Below are positions 1-7,949 of a DNA stretch of 64,000 nucleotides, piece after piece. Both the position numbers and the translations under genes were made by a program. The stretch is from the NCBI RefSeq assembly GCF_000218895.1, contig NC_015703.1, forward strand, positions 557,501-621,500, in the 5' to 3' direction. How positions within the stretch are numbered: position 1 is the stretch's first letter; every line of letters begins with the position of its first letter. Source of the DNA: Runella slithyformis DSM 19594 (lineage in GTDB: Bacteria > Bacteroidota > Bacteroidia > Cytophagales > Spirosomataceae). The notes under the pieces were generated by a model that worked only from the letters and a program-made list of their open reading frames with translations, was not told the DNA's origin and searched no databases.

Positions 1-87
1 AGATTTTATTGATTTTTTCATTTTCATTTTTTCAAAATTGAGTTAACAACAGTAACCGGGGCAGGCATGTTAACCGTTAACGACACT
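1..87. other. Intergenic, no gene seen
   Basis: AT-rich spacer downstream of the isomerase gene. It contains a near-palindrome GTTAACCGTTAAC around 69-81. No coding region is supported and the next gene lies outside the window. Confidence 0.5.
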
Positions 88-969
88 TCAACGGGGTAAG
101 CCAAGGGTGCTATGGTAATAGTCGACCATTTGCCTCAGAGAAGCAAGGTTATTGGGTTGTTCTTTGGTATCTCGCTCAAACATGACGTAACCTTTAAAGC
201 GCTGTTGTTTCAACTCCGTAAAAACGGCCGGGAAATCAACCACTCCCGTTCCTACAGGCACATCCTGAATCTTGTTGTTATTGTATTCTGCAATGTCTTT
301 GAGATGAATCCCGATAATTTTACCCTCCAGCTTCTTTAATGCCAATACAGGATTGATTCCCGACTTGGGATAGTGCCCAAGGTCAGGGCAGGCACCGAAG
401 TTAGGGTGGCCTTTCAACGCTGCCAACACCGAATCAGGATGCCAGTAAATGCTGTTTCCTTTCCAATGGTTGTGCAGGGCCACTTTTATCCCGTAAGCTC
501 CCGCCAAACTATCCACGCTGTCCCATAAGTTTCGGGGCGGTTCAGCCGTTACGTATTTTACGCCAAAGGCTTTTGCCACTTCAAAATCGCGTTGCCAATC
601 CGCAACCGTTTTTCCGCCAATGATGTAGACGGACTCCATTTTAAGGCCTTGGTCGGCCACTTTTTTCTTTAATGCCTGTATTCCAACGGGGGATAGTTTG
701 AATAGTACCGTGTCTTTCAGCTCCTTACCCGCTTTGGCAAACACAAATCCTTCCACATATTTTAGGGAAGCGCTGTCGGCATAAGCCAATTGTTCGGGAA
801 ACGACATCGTACTGAAGGTATAAAGCGCCACGCCCAATTTCCATTCGACAACTTTTGATTTAGTTGGTGTACCCTTCGCCCTGTCCTGAGCGGATAACAC
901 TGCTGAAAAACAAGACATCAGCAATGCAGTCAGTATAACTGATCTGCGTAACTTACATTTCCATTTCAT
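88..969 (-). CDS. Secreted sugar phosphate isomerase/epimerase family protein
   Basis: A 293-residue AP-endonuclease-2/xylose-isomerase-like TIM barrel. Residues 1-27 form a signal peptide ending LSA before Q28, so the protein is exported. Candidate metal ligands of the family are visible: E143 (TAEPP), H166/H168 (ALHNH), D196 and H199 (CPDLGH) and H222 (GIHLKD). Exported members in Bacteroidota usually sit in carbohydrate loci, and some relatives act as 3-keto-glycoside enzymes; the substrate here is not shown by the sequence. It is the last gene of a minus-strand run starting at the Dabb gene 47 bp upstream. A paralogue lies at 32981-33982. Confidence 0.8.
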   Translation of the reverse strand: MKWKCKLRRSVILTALLMSCFSAVLSAQDRAKGTPTKSKVVEWKLGVALYTFSTMSFPEQLAYADSASLKYVEGFVFAKAGKELKDTVLFKLSPVGIQALKKKVADQGLKMESVYIIGGKTVADWQRDFEVAKAFGVKYVTAEPPRNLWDSVDSLAGAYGIKVALHNHWKGNSIYWHPDSVLAALKGHPNFGACPDLGHYPKSGINPVLALKKLEGKIIGIHLKDIAEYNNNKIQDVPVGTGVVDFPAVFTELKQQRFKGYVMFERDTKEQPNNLASLRQMVDYYHSTLGLPR

Positions 970-1016
970 TTCGTTGTGTATTTAATGAACTGTTCAACCT
1001 TCGCCAATACTCACAC

Positions 1017-1310
1017 TCAATTGATTTTTTGATAATCTATTTCCAAAAAATCCTCCACCCACTTCAGCCAAAAATGTTGTATAAAAGCCGTATGTTCGGG
1101 ATGATTGGAGTAGGTATCGTATTGTTGCCGGGTCTCAAATTCCATTGAAATCCCGTACTCAAATTTGTTCTTGGGGCTGATTTGCTTCATTACCTCAAAT
1201 TTTTGAACGTCGGGGATCAACGCCAATAAATCCACTGCCTCAAAAAATGCCTGTTTTTCTTCCGGGCTTATGTTGGATTTGAGTGTTAAAATGACTGAGT
1301 GCCGTATCAT
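1017..1310 (-). CDS. Dabb (stress-responsive A/B barrel) domain protein
   Basis: A 97-residue single-domain Dabb protein. It starts MIRHSVILTLK, and the family's N-terminal strand with its conserved histidine (RH at 3-4) is present. The fold is a dimeric ferredoxin-like alpha/beta barrel also seen in small ring-cleavage and polyketide cyclase-type enzymes; most members have no known reaction. There is no signal peptide, so it is cytoplasmic. It lies 47 bp upstream of the sugar isomerase in the same direction and 147 bp downstream of the rhamnosidase, so it is probably co-transcribed with the isomerase. Its role in glycoside or aromatic use is inferred only from position. Confidence 0.8.
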   Translation of the reverse strand: MIRHSVILTLKSNISPEEKQAFFEAVDLLALIPDVQKFEVMKQISPKNKFEYGISMEFETRQQYDTYSNHPEHTAFIQHFWLKWVEDFLEIDYQKIN

Positions 1311-1457
1311 TGATTTTTGAATTTACTTCCGGGATATGCCATGTTCATTTCATTTGCCCTTTAAACCGATTATTGACCGATTCACGGATGTCCTCTTTTC
1401 GTCAGATTTTGTGGGAGTAATGCATCGCCGAATAGGTCAGACAAACTCATCACTATT

Positions 1458-3851
1458 TTACATATGGAATTGGTTTACACCTTCTTTCAGCGCAATCGTT
1501 TTGCCTTTCCAAACCAGATTACCCGTAATGGTTTTCGGTAATTCAACCTGAATTTTCCATTTTCCATTCTCCAGTTTATAGCTTACCGAAATGCTTCCTT
1601 TGGGGTGCGGCATACTTCCGGTGATGTCCGTCATTTGTCCCAAATGCGGTGCAATTTTTACTTTTGAAAAGGCCAAACCATCGCTGTCTATTCCTAACAC
1701 AGTGCGGTAAAATTCGATGTTGGGGCTTGAGCCCCACGCGTGGCAATCGGAGCGGGTATTGTCCACATCTGAGATTTCGGCCCACGTCGTAAGTCCCATC
1801 TGAATATTTTCACGCCATTTGTCCAGCCATTTCAAATAGTCATTGCCTTTGCCTGCTTTGATCAGCGCCTGATGCAAATAATACTTAAAGTAGATGGAAG
1901 CCGGGGCAAGTTTGGTATTGGTAATGAGTTGATTGGCAATCTCATTCGCCTCTTGAGGCGTGGCTAAACCCGTCAGAATGGCCAATGAATTGGTATGTTG
2001 CGAAAACTCATCTTTTTCTTTACGGTCGGCAAAAAGTTTTTTGGTACCGTCCCAATAGTTGGCTCTGATGCTCTTTTTCAACACTTCAGCAGATTTGAGG
2101 TATTGAGCGGCAAAAGCCGGATTTCCCAGTTTTGTTTCCAGATCTGCCGCTACCTGATACGCCCACAGCAATTGAAAATCAAGCACTGCCGAGGTTCCGT
2201 CGGCACTCATCGGGCCAACCCCTGCCCGCCATTCTTTGAAATTATCCACCCAATCGGTAAACATCCATTGAGGGGTATTTTTTAATGACCCATCGGCTTG
2301 TTGATAGCTTTTGAAATAGTCCAGTATTTGTCGAGTACCGCTTATTTTACTTTTAACAAATTCAATATCAGCACCGTAGCGGGCGTAATCCTGTAACATG
2401 CCGATGTACCAAAGCGAAAAGGTAGGGATAAATTGCGGGGTGTAAGAAGGGTGTCGGCTCAGGGTGACGCCTTCGGGCTGACGGGAGAAATCCATGAGAT
2501 TGATGGCATTTTTTACCAGCCGGTCGTCGCCGCTGTTGTAAAGTGACACCAATGCCTGAATCCTGCCATCTCCGATGTATTGAAGCTGCTCATAATAAGG
2601 GCAGTCCATGTAGGTTTCATAGGCACACAGGCGGGCGGTACGCCAGCCAATTTCAAGGATCCTGTCCATTTCCGGCTGATTGGCCGACAGTTGGGCGTTC
2701 ATTTTAAAAGGATACCCCGTAAAGGTGCCGTACATATCGTTCAACGTAATAGCTTCATTTTGAGTCACAATGCTCAGCTGTACATAGCGATACGTGCGGT
2801 AGGTAAGAGTGGTGAATTTCTGATTTGGGCTTCCGTCCGAAAGGAGGCTGTCGGCCCGACCGATAAAGCTTTTGCCGGCAGTTTCGTTTCTATTCCCTTT
2901 GGAAGGCGATTTGGTGTAAAGTGCTTCTGCGTATCTTACCGTAATAGTGGCGGCTTTGCCTCCGCTAAACTCCAGATTGGGGAAGGCGTTGGTGAGGTAG
3001 CTTTGGTCTAAAATGATCGTTACTTTGGAGTTGGCCGGAATCAGCACTTCTGATTTTTGGGCAGGGAAATCAACCGGCAAATTCGCTAGGCCTTCTTTAC
3101 TGACTACTTTGGCTAATCGCTCATCCTTCAATTCCATTTGAGGAATGATAGACGGCACCAGCATCCAGCCGCTCATGGTACCAAAAGCCCCCAAAATGTT
3201 TTTGGGGACTCCTGCACCCACAGGTCGTGCTTTTTGCCATTTGGCATCGTCAAAGCCTTCACTTTGCCAATTTTTTGGACTTAACGCCAGGTTTCGTATT
3301 TCACCCGCCCCGGCTACGTAATAGCCCCTGGTTCTGAAAACCAATGGAGCAAAGCTGTTGTCTTTCTCGCAAAGCCAGGAGTTATTGGTATTTACCGAAC
3401 TTTCTGCGGAGGTATTTCCCTGTAAAATAAATCCGGTACGGAACGTAATTTGGGCTTCGGGTTTGAATTCGCCCTCGTTCCAAACCTGTGCGGCGATGAT
3501 ATTCCTGCCTGCTTTCAAATAAGAGGCAATATCCATAGTTTCATAATTCCAATGGGCAATATCGCCCCGAGCGGGACCCATCGAAACCAATTTTTCGTTC
3601 ACAAAAAGTTTGTAACGATTGTCGCCCGAAACATGAATTTTAAAAGTACCGGGTTTTGAAGCCAACTCAACCGATTTACGGAAAAGATAGACACCGTATC
3701 CGTCGGGCGTAGCGTTGGGAACGGTAATCCATTGGGCATGCCAACGTTTATTGATGACATCAGGCTCTCCGGTGGGAGGGCCAAACTGAGCTTTTACCAA
3801 ACCGAATGGCAAGGTTAAGAGCACTAAGCCAATAGAAGCTAATTTTTTCAT
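1458..3851 (-). CDS. Secreted alpha-L-rhamnosidase, GH78 type
   Basis: A large exported glycosidase expected to remove terminal alpha-L-rhamnose from plant glycans or flavonoid glycosides. I start it at the ATG at 3851 (MKKLASIGLVLL), which begins a signal peptide ending VKA before QFG; the frame is open up to 3893 but that part is repeat-derived. Beta-sandwich regions fill roughly residues 30-390. The (alpha/alpha)6 barrel carries DCPYYEQLQYIGDGR near residues 416-430, which corresponds to the acidic loop of GH78, and SDCHAWGSSP near 702, whose histidine matches the family's C-terminal barrel motif. A short beta domain ends the protein. The first IS copy lies 43 bp upstream of the start and separates the gene from its former promoter region. 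Confidence 0.85.
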   Translation of the reverse strand: MKKLASIGLVLLTLPFGLVKAQFGPPTGEPDVINKRWHAQWITVPNATPDGYGVYLFRKSVELASKPGTFKIHVSGDNRYKLFVNEKLVSMGPARGDIAHWNYETMDIASYLKAGRNIIAAQVWNEGEFKPEAQITFRTGFILQGNTSAESSVNTNNSWLCEKDNSFAPLVFRTRGYYVAGAGEIRNLALSPKNWQSEGFDDAKWQKARPVGAGVPKNILGAFGTMSGWMLVPSIIPQMELKDERLAKVVSKEGLANLPVDFPAQKSEVLIPANSKVTIILDQSYLTNAFPNLEFSGGKAATITVRYAEALYTKSPSKGNRNETAGKSFIGRADSLLSDGSPNQKFTTLTYRTYRYVQLSIVTQNEAITLNDMYGTFTGYPFKMNAQLSANQPEMDRILEIGWRTARLCAYETYMDCPYYEQLQYIGDGRIQALVSLYNSGDDRLVKNAINLMDFSRQPEGVTLSRHPSYTPQFIPTFSLWYIGMLQDYARYGADIEFVKSKISGTRQILDYFKSYQQADGSLKNTPQWMFTDWVDNFKEWRAGVGPMSADGTSAVLDFQLLWAYQVAADLETKLGNPAFAAQYLKSAEVLKKSIRANYWDGTKKLFADRKEKDEFSQHTNSLAILTGLATPQEANEIANQLITNTKLAPASIYFKYYLHQALIKAGKGNDYLKWLDKWRENIQMGLTTWAEISDVDNTRSDCHAWGSSPNIEFYRTVLGIDSDGLAFSKVKIAPHLGQMTDITGSMPHPKGSISVSYKLENGKWKIQVELPKTITGNLVWKGKTIALKEGVNQFHM

Positions 3852-3869
3852 TGAAATCAGACTTTTGCC

Positions 3870-3894
3870 TTTGCAGGTGTTTTTCACCTGCAAA
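3870..3894. repeat. 25-bp hairpin; left target duplication of IS copy 1
   Basis: A perfect palindrome with 10-bp arms, TTTGCAGGTG and CACCTGCAAA, around a TTTTT loop. It abuts the left inverted repeat of the IS and is repeated exactly at 5335-5359, so it behaves as the target-site duplication. Further copies of the same hairpin family without an IS lie at 52847-52871 and 57232-57256. Confidence 0.85.
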
Positions 3895-3926
3895 CATGAG
3901 TCATCCCGAAGTTTAGGGTAAAAAAG

Positions 3927-3975
3927 AACCTCCTTGTAATTTTGAGAGTCACTACAAACTCAAAAACAGGGAGGT
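3927..3975 (+). promoter_or_regulatory. Leader hairpin covering the transposase ribosome binding site
   Basis: The arm AACCTCCTTGTAATTTTGAG (3927-3946) can pair with CTCAAAAACAGGGAGGT (3959-3975). The second arm contains GGGAGG (3969-3974), a strong Shine-Dalgarno 7 bases before the ATG at 3982. Pairing would hide the start site. The same structure is present in copy 2. Confidence 0.6.
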
Positions 3976-3981
3976 CTTTTT

Positions 3982-5328
3982 ATGTTCAGAACAATACTGC
4001 AAAACAAGGATAAAAACGCTTCAAAGTCAAGAGCTTCAGACTTCATTTTAGAACGGGGGCATCGGTATCTTCACCCACTTCAACTTCGCTTAGATGCCCT
4101 GATTGATACTCGTTTGGTGAGTACATTCTATGACTTATTTATGGCGATATTGGTGTTTCGTCACAACAGGATGGGGCTGTTATTGAGCGAGTTAGGCGGG
4201 TATATTTGTGGATTATCGCACGCCCCGGCGGGTACGAAGCGTATCAGCAATTTACTTCGATGTAAAAAATGGTCTTCCACATTGATTGATGACTTTTTCT
4301 TTGAACGTAGCCGTGAGCGAATTAAGTCCTTACAATCCAATGGTCAACGTCCTTTACTGCTGTGGGATGAGAGTAAGATTGAAAAGAGTGAATCATGGTT
4401 TTTGGAAGGCTTATGCAGTGTGGAAAGCAGTAAAGGCAAACGATTGACCAAAATAAGAAAAGGCTTTTATAAGCCACCTACTCAACGCATTTGTGTGCCC
4501 GGCTTTCATTGGACAGCTACCCTTTTGTCAGCTTTGGGACAAACTCCAAGTGTATGTCAGATGAGTTGGTGGACATCAAGGGGTAAATATCAGGAAGTAG
4601 GGACCAACATTATCTTTCGGATGCTCAAAAAGCTCCATAAAACCATTGGAAGCAGCGTTCTGCATGTGTTAGACCGAGGTTATGCCAATGCCTGGACGAT
4701 TGAATGGATGAATGAGTTTAAACAGGACTTTTTAGTTCGTTGGAAGAAAACACATCTATTATGCCATTCTGAAAAAGGAACCAAACAGACTCATTTATTA
4801 GCTCGCTCTTTCAAAGCAGTGGGGCGTAAAATGCTTCGTGATAACCAACGCAAAATCAGTAAGTATGTCACGATCGCTTACACACAGGTCACTCACGCTG
4901 ATTTCAAAGATAAATCCCTATGGCTCATTATCGTACGTGACAAAAAAAGTTTACAGCCCCCTATGTATCTGCTAACCTCCATTGCCATTACCAATACTCG
5001 ATTGGCTTGGGAGATGTGTCATTCTTATATGCATCGCTGGAATATAGAGCAAACCTTTAGATGTAGTAAAGCCGAATTGGGTATGGAGTCACCCAGGCTT
5101 TGGTTCTGGGAAAATAGACTCAAATTACTTGCTATTGTAGCATTAGTCTATGATTTTCTGCTGATGTTATTGAGAAATTGGAGCCATTGGATTCCGCTTT
5201 TTCTCAGACATTGGTGCCATAGAACAGGAAATCGGTACCGAAACGCTTCGATACCGATTTACAGATTAAGACTCGCCATCTCCCACGTGCTTTACACTGC
5301 TTGTTGCGCTTGCCAAACTTCGGGATGA
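3982..5328 (+). CDS. IS4-superfamily DDE transposase, copy 1
   Basis: A 448-residue DDE transposase. Candidate catalytic acids are D129 (LLLWDESK) and D231 (HVLDRGYA). The C-terminal IS4 signature Y-x2-R-x3-E-x6-K is exact: Y349, R352, E356, K363 in YMHRWNIEQTFRCSK. The N-terminal 110 residues are likely to bind DNA. The stop codon overlaps the right inverted repeat. The reading frame is intact and identical to the protein at 42052-43398, so both copies look recent and possibly active. The IS4 superfamily normally makes short fixed-length target duplications; the palindromic 25 and 51 bp flanks seen here are not typical. Confidence 0.92.
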   Translation: MFRTILQNKDKNASKSRASDFILERGHRYLHPLQLRLDALIDTRLVSTFYDLFMAILVFRHNRMGLLLSELGGYICGLSHAPAGTKRISNLLRCKKWSSTLIDDFFFERSRERIKSLQSNGQRPLLLWDESKIEKSESWFLEGLCSVESSKGKRLTKIRKGFYKPPTQRICVPGFHWTATLLSALGQTPSVCQMSWWTSRGKYQEVGTNIIFRMLKKLHKTIGSSVLHVLDRGYANAWTIEWMNEFKQDFLVRWKKTHLLCHSEKGTKQTHLLARSFKAVGRKMLRDNQRKISKYVTIAYTQVTHADFKDKSLWLIIVRDKKSLQPPMYLLTSIAITNTRLAWEMCHSYMHRWNIEQTFRCSKAELGMESPRLWFWENRLKLLAIVALVYDFLLMLLRNWSHWIPLFLRHWCHRTGNRYRNASIPIYRLRLAISHVLYTACCACQTSG

Positions 5329-5334
5329 CTCATG

Positions 5335-5359
5335 TTTGCAGGTGTTTTTCACCTGCAAA
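5335..5359. repeat. 25-bp hairpin; right target duplication of IS copy 1
   Basis: Exact duplicate of 3870-3894, abutting the right inverted repeat of the IS. Confidence 0.85.
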
Positions 5360-5440
5360 ATAAAATTATCAGCAATAATGATGTTGGCGGTGAAAATACC
5401 CACCAACGACCGAATTAACTTTTTCATTGAAATCAGATGT
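5360..5440 (-). other. Orphan leader-peptide reading frame cut by the IS
   Basis: On the minus strand an ATG at 5427 opens MKKLIRSLVGIFTANIII, which looks like a signal peptide, and runs through the hairpin into the IS. If the IS and one hairpin copy are removed, this frame continues without a stop into the rhamnosidase frame. The 17 bases CTGATTTCAATGAAAAA occur here (5440-5424) and again at the rhamnosidase start (3863-3847), so the segment between them may be an older insertion that duplicated the start. A diverged hairpin of the GGTGAAAA type lies at 5383-5407. Confidence 0.45.
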
Positions 5441-5461
5441 AGGTTTGAAGTGGAAGGGCTG

Positions 5462-6376
5462 TTATTTCAGTTCCTCTTTTAAAAATGCAATGACTTTATT
5501 TTTGATTTCATCAACATCATACATTTTCCCAAAGTGCGGAGCATCTTTCACGATGGTCAGCTCGTTTTTAACGCCAAAATGATTTAACCAGGCACTAAAC
5601 AATTTTGACTGTTTGTTGGAGACGATATTATCTTTTTCACCGTGATAAATCAGAAACGGCGGGTCATTTTTATCAATATACGTGATCGGACTGGCGGCTT
5701 TTGCCAAATCCGGTCTTTCCAAGGGTTTGGCACCGATCAAAATACCTTCGGGTGATTTTACATCTTCATTTCCCGGAAGCAGGGTTAAATCCGTTGGGCC
5801 ATAAAAATCAACCACCGCCTTGTATTTGAATGGACGATAAGAGCCGGGGGAATACAAATTCTTTACTTTGTTGTTGTGTGATGTTCCCATCAGAGAAGCT
5901 AAATGCCCCCCTGCCGAAAAGCCCATGAGCGCTATACGGTTTTTGTCCAAACCATATTGGGCGGCATTGTCATACAAAAACGAAACCGCTTTGTTACAAT
6001 CTTGCAGGATAGCCGGAAAAACGGCGTTCATCGCAAACCGATAATCAATGGACGCTACTGCCATGCCGGTATTGAGCATTGCGGCAACCGTATTGGGCAT
6101 ATAGCCCATATCGGCATATTTATCATTGCCAATCCACCCACCCCCATGAATCAACACCACCAGCGGAACGCCGCCCGAAGGCACTTTCCCTTTGGCTTCG
6201 ACAGGCAGGTAAATATCCAATAAATGTTTTTTAAGGGTATCATTGTTATAAGGGACATTGCCGTGCAGAACGGTGCCCTGCGGCAAAAATTTCATTATGG
6301 GGTTTTCCCGTTGGGCCTGGGCCGTGAACGCCGAAAAAAACACCGACAGGGCAAAGCAGAAAAAGTTGATTTTCAT
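5462..6376 (-). CDS. Secreted alpha/beta hydrolase, esterase/lipase family
   Basis: A 304-residue BD-FAE/acetyl-esterase-like hydrolase with a signal peptide (MKINFFCFALSVFFSAF, cut near TAQAQ). The oxyanion motif HGGGW is at 77-81 and the nucleophile elbow GFSAGG places S154. The likely rest of the triad is D249 (GEKDN) and H281 (DAPHFG). It probably removes acyl groups such as acetate or hydroxycinnamate from plant glycans outside the cytoplasm; the exact ester is unknown. It lies upstream of the rhamnosidase on the same strand and was probably in one operon with it before the IS inserted. An MFS gene is upstream, beyond a terminator-like hairpin. Confidence 0.82.
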   Translation of the reverse strand: MKINFFCFALSVFFSAFTAQAQRENPIMKFLPQGTVLHGNVPYNNDTLKKHLLDIYLPVEAKGKVPSGGVPLVVLIHGGGWIGNDKYADMGYMPNTVAAMLNTGMAVASIDYRFAMNAVFPAILQDCNKAVSFLYDNAAQYGLDKNRIALMGFSAGGHLASLMGTSHNNKVKNLYSPGSYRPFKYKAVVDFYGPTDLTLLPGNEDVKSPEGILIGAKPLERPDLAKAASPITYIDKNDPPFLIYHGEKDNIVSNKQSKLFSAWLNHFGVKNELTIVKDAPHFGKMYDVDEIKNKVIAFLKEELK

Positions 6377-6410
6377 TTTTGAGCAAAAGTTACGGTTTAC
6401 TTTTTATCAA

Positions 6411-6441
6411 AAGGGGAAAGAGTAAGCAACCCTCTCCCCTT
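6411..6441 (-). terminator. Hairpin terminator after the MFS gene
   Basis: On the minus strand AAGGGGAGAGGG pairs with CTCTTTCCCCTT and is followed by TTTTGATAAAAAG. It lies 210 bp downstream of the MFS stop and 35 bp upstream of the esterase start, so it probably ends transcription coming from the MFS gene. Confidence 0.5.
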
Positions 6442-6650
6442 CCATTAGTACAAATAAATACTGCTTTTATCCAGAAAGTATCCTGAACTCACCTGTATTA
6501 ACTCAAAATGAGACAATAATTGTAATTGAACACAAAAAGCTGTTTTGGATAGTCTGATTGATTGAAAATGCATCACCTGCCTGCTTCATTGTGCAAAGGA
6601 AAACAGTAAAAAAAAGCAGGACCGGCAGATGGGGAGACTGACGCTCTCGA

Positions 6651-7871
6651 TCAGGACTTGACCTGCTCTTTCAGCTTCATGACAAAAAATAAACCGATAA
6701 ACGCCAACGTCGCGGCTACCCAAAGAAAAGCGGAAGGAGCGATCCTGTCGGAAAGGACGCCCGCCAAGGCCGGAATCATCACACCGCCGACAATCTCCGC
6801 AATACCCGTGATCAGTCCTATGGCTTTTGCTTTCAGGTGATCGGGGACCGATTCGGAGGGAATTACAGCCGCCACCAGCGGAATAGCCCCCATCGTAAAA
6901 TAGGTAAAAAACATGGCCGGAAGGTGAAAGGCCGAGCCTGCCAAAAAGTAAACGGCAAACGGGTAGAACAATCCGACCGCCATAAAGATCGTCAGCACTT
7001 TTTTCCGCCCAATCTTATCGGAAAGCCCGGGTACGATGATGGAAGACAAAAGCCCCGAAACGCCCAATAGCCCCATGGTTTTGCCCATTTCATCGGCCGA
7101 CATTCCCTGAGAATTCACAAAATAATTGGAGATAAAAGGTAAAGCGGCAAACCACCAGCCAAATACACAGCAGGCCGCTCCAATGCCCCATTTGATGTTG
7201 TTGTACTGTAATAATTCGGCGGTATTAAGGGCTGAGCTTTCCTTCGTTTGAGCGGCCGACGCTTCGGCGACCGTCGCTCCGGCGCTCTCTGCGGTTGAGT
7301 TTTTGACAAATTTCCACGCCAGCAAACCTAACACCAACCCCGGTGCCCCTGCCACAAAAAAGGCATTGCGCCATCCCATGTTTTCGGCAATTTGAACCAG
7401 CACGACCGGGGCCAAAATAGACCCGAAAAGGGCAGACCCTACGCCTTGCAAAATTCCGGCGTTTATACCCAGACGATTGGGCGAGGATTCTTTTTCAACA
7501 AAATTTTGTGCCAAAGGGATCACCGGGCCTTCGGCAAAGCCCATGACGAGGCGGGCGATCAGCAACGTTACAAACGAAACCGCCCATCCTGAACCCACCG
7601 AGCAAAGGGAAAACGTAATGACGGCAACAATAAAAACGAGTTTTTTCCGATTGTGGGTTTCGGCCCAAGCCGTGGAGAAAAAGCTCGAAAATGCCCATGC
7701 CAAGGACAGCGCTCCCGCCAACAACCCGATTTGGGTGTTGTTGAGTTGCAGGTCTTTGGCAACGTAAGGCATCAGAAAATTTAGCGCCAGACGGTCAAAA
7801 AACAGGCACCCAAACGTGAGTGCCATTAACAATACGATACCGTTTTCGTAGGTAAAGAGTCCTTTTTTCAT
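6651..7871 (-). CDS. MFS transporter
   Basis: A 406-residue major facilitator with about 12 hydrophobic helices. The cytoplasmic loop between helices 2 and 3 is AETHNRKKLVF and the second-half counterpart is SDKIGRKKVLT, both of the MFS G-x3-D/E-R-K/R type. The closest general resemblance is to anion:cation symporters and sugar-acid or aromatic-acid importers. A likely role is to import a released sugar acid or phenolic acid, because it sits between two secreted esterases. It is transcribed on the minus strand, downstream of the esterase at 7950 with a 78-bp gap. The substrate cannot be read from the sequence. Confidence 0.85.
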   Translation of the reverse strand: MKKGLFTYENGIVLLMALTFGCLFFDRLALNFLMPYVAKDLQLNNTQIGLLAGALSLAWAFSSFFSTAWAETHNRKKLVFIVAVITFSLCSVGSGWAVSFVTLLIARLVMGFAEGPVIPLAQNFVEKESSPNRLGINAGILQGVGSALFGSILAPVVLVQIAENMGWRNAFFVAGAPGLVLGLLAWKFVKNSTAESAGATVAEASAAQTKESSALNTAELLQYNNIKWGIGAACCVFGWWFAALPFISNYFVNSQGMSADEMGKTMGLLGVSGLLSSIIVPGLSDKIGRKKVLTIFMAVGLFYPFAVYFLAGSAFHLPAMFFTYFTMGAIPLVAAVIPSESVPDHLKAKAIGLITGIAEIVGGVMIPALAGVLSDRIAPSAFLWVAATLAFIGLFFVMKLKEQVKS

Positions 7872-7949
7872 GTATTCAGCGAGGTTTAGGGGTAATTTGA
7901 GTGTAGTGGGCGGCTCTATCCGCCATGGTATTTAAGGCCGGTCGGCGGT

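Larger units (their letters stand above)
3895..5334 (+). mobile_element. IS4-superfamily insertion sequence, copy 1 (1,440 bp)
   Basis: Bounded by 20-bp perfect terminal inverted repeats CATGAGTCATCCCGAAGTTT at 3895-3914 and its complement at 5315-5334. It contains one transposase gene. It is flanked by identical 25-bp palindromes. Length and encoded protein match the copy at 42046-43485, which lies in the opposite orientation. Because the palindromes begin TTTG and end CAAA, the true IS end could lie up to four bases further out; this does not change the conclusion that the duplicated segment is the palindrome. Confidence 0.9.

Noticed and set aside
3852-3893. Upstream extension of the rhamnosidase to 3893
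   Set aside because: The added residues are encoded by the hairpin repeat and precede a clear signal peptide starting at 3851.
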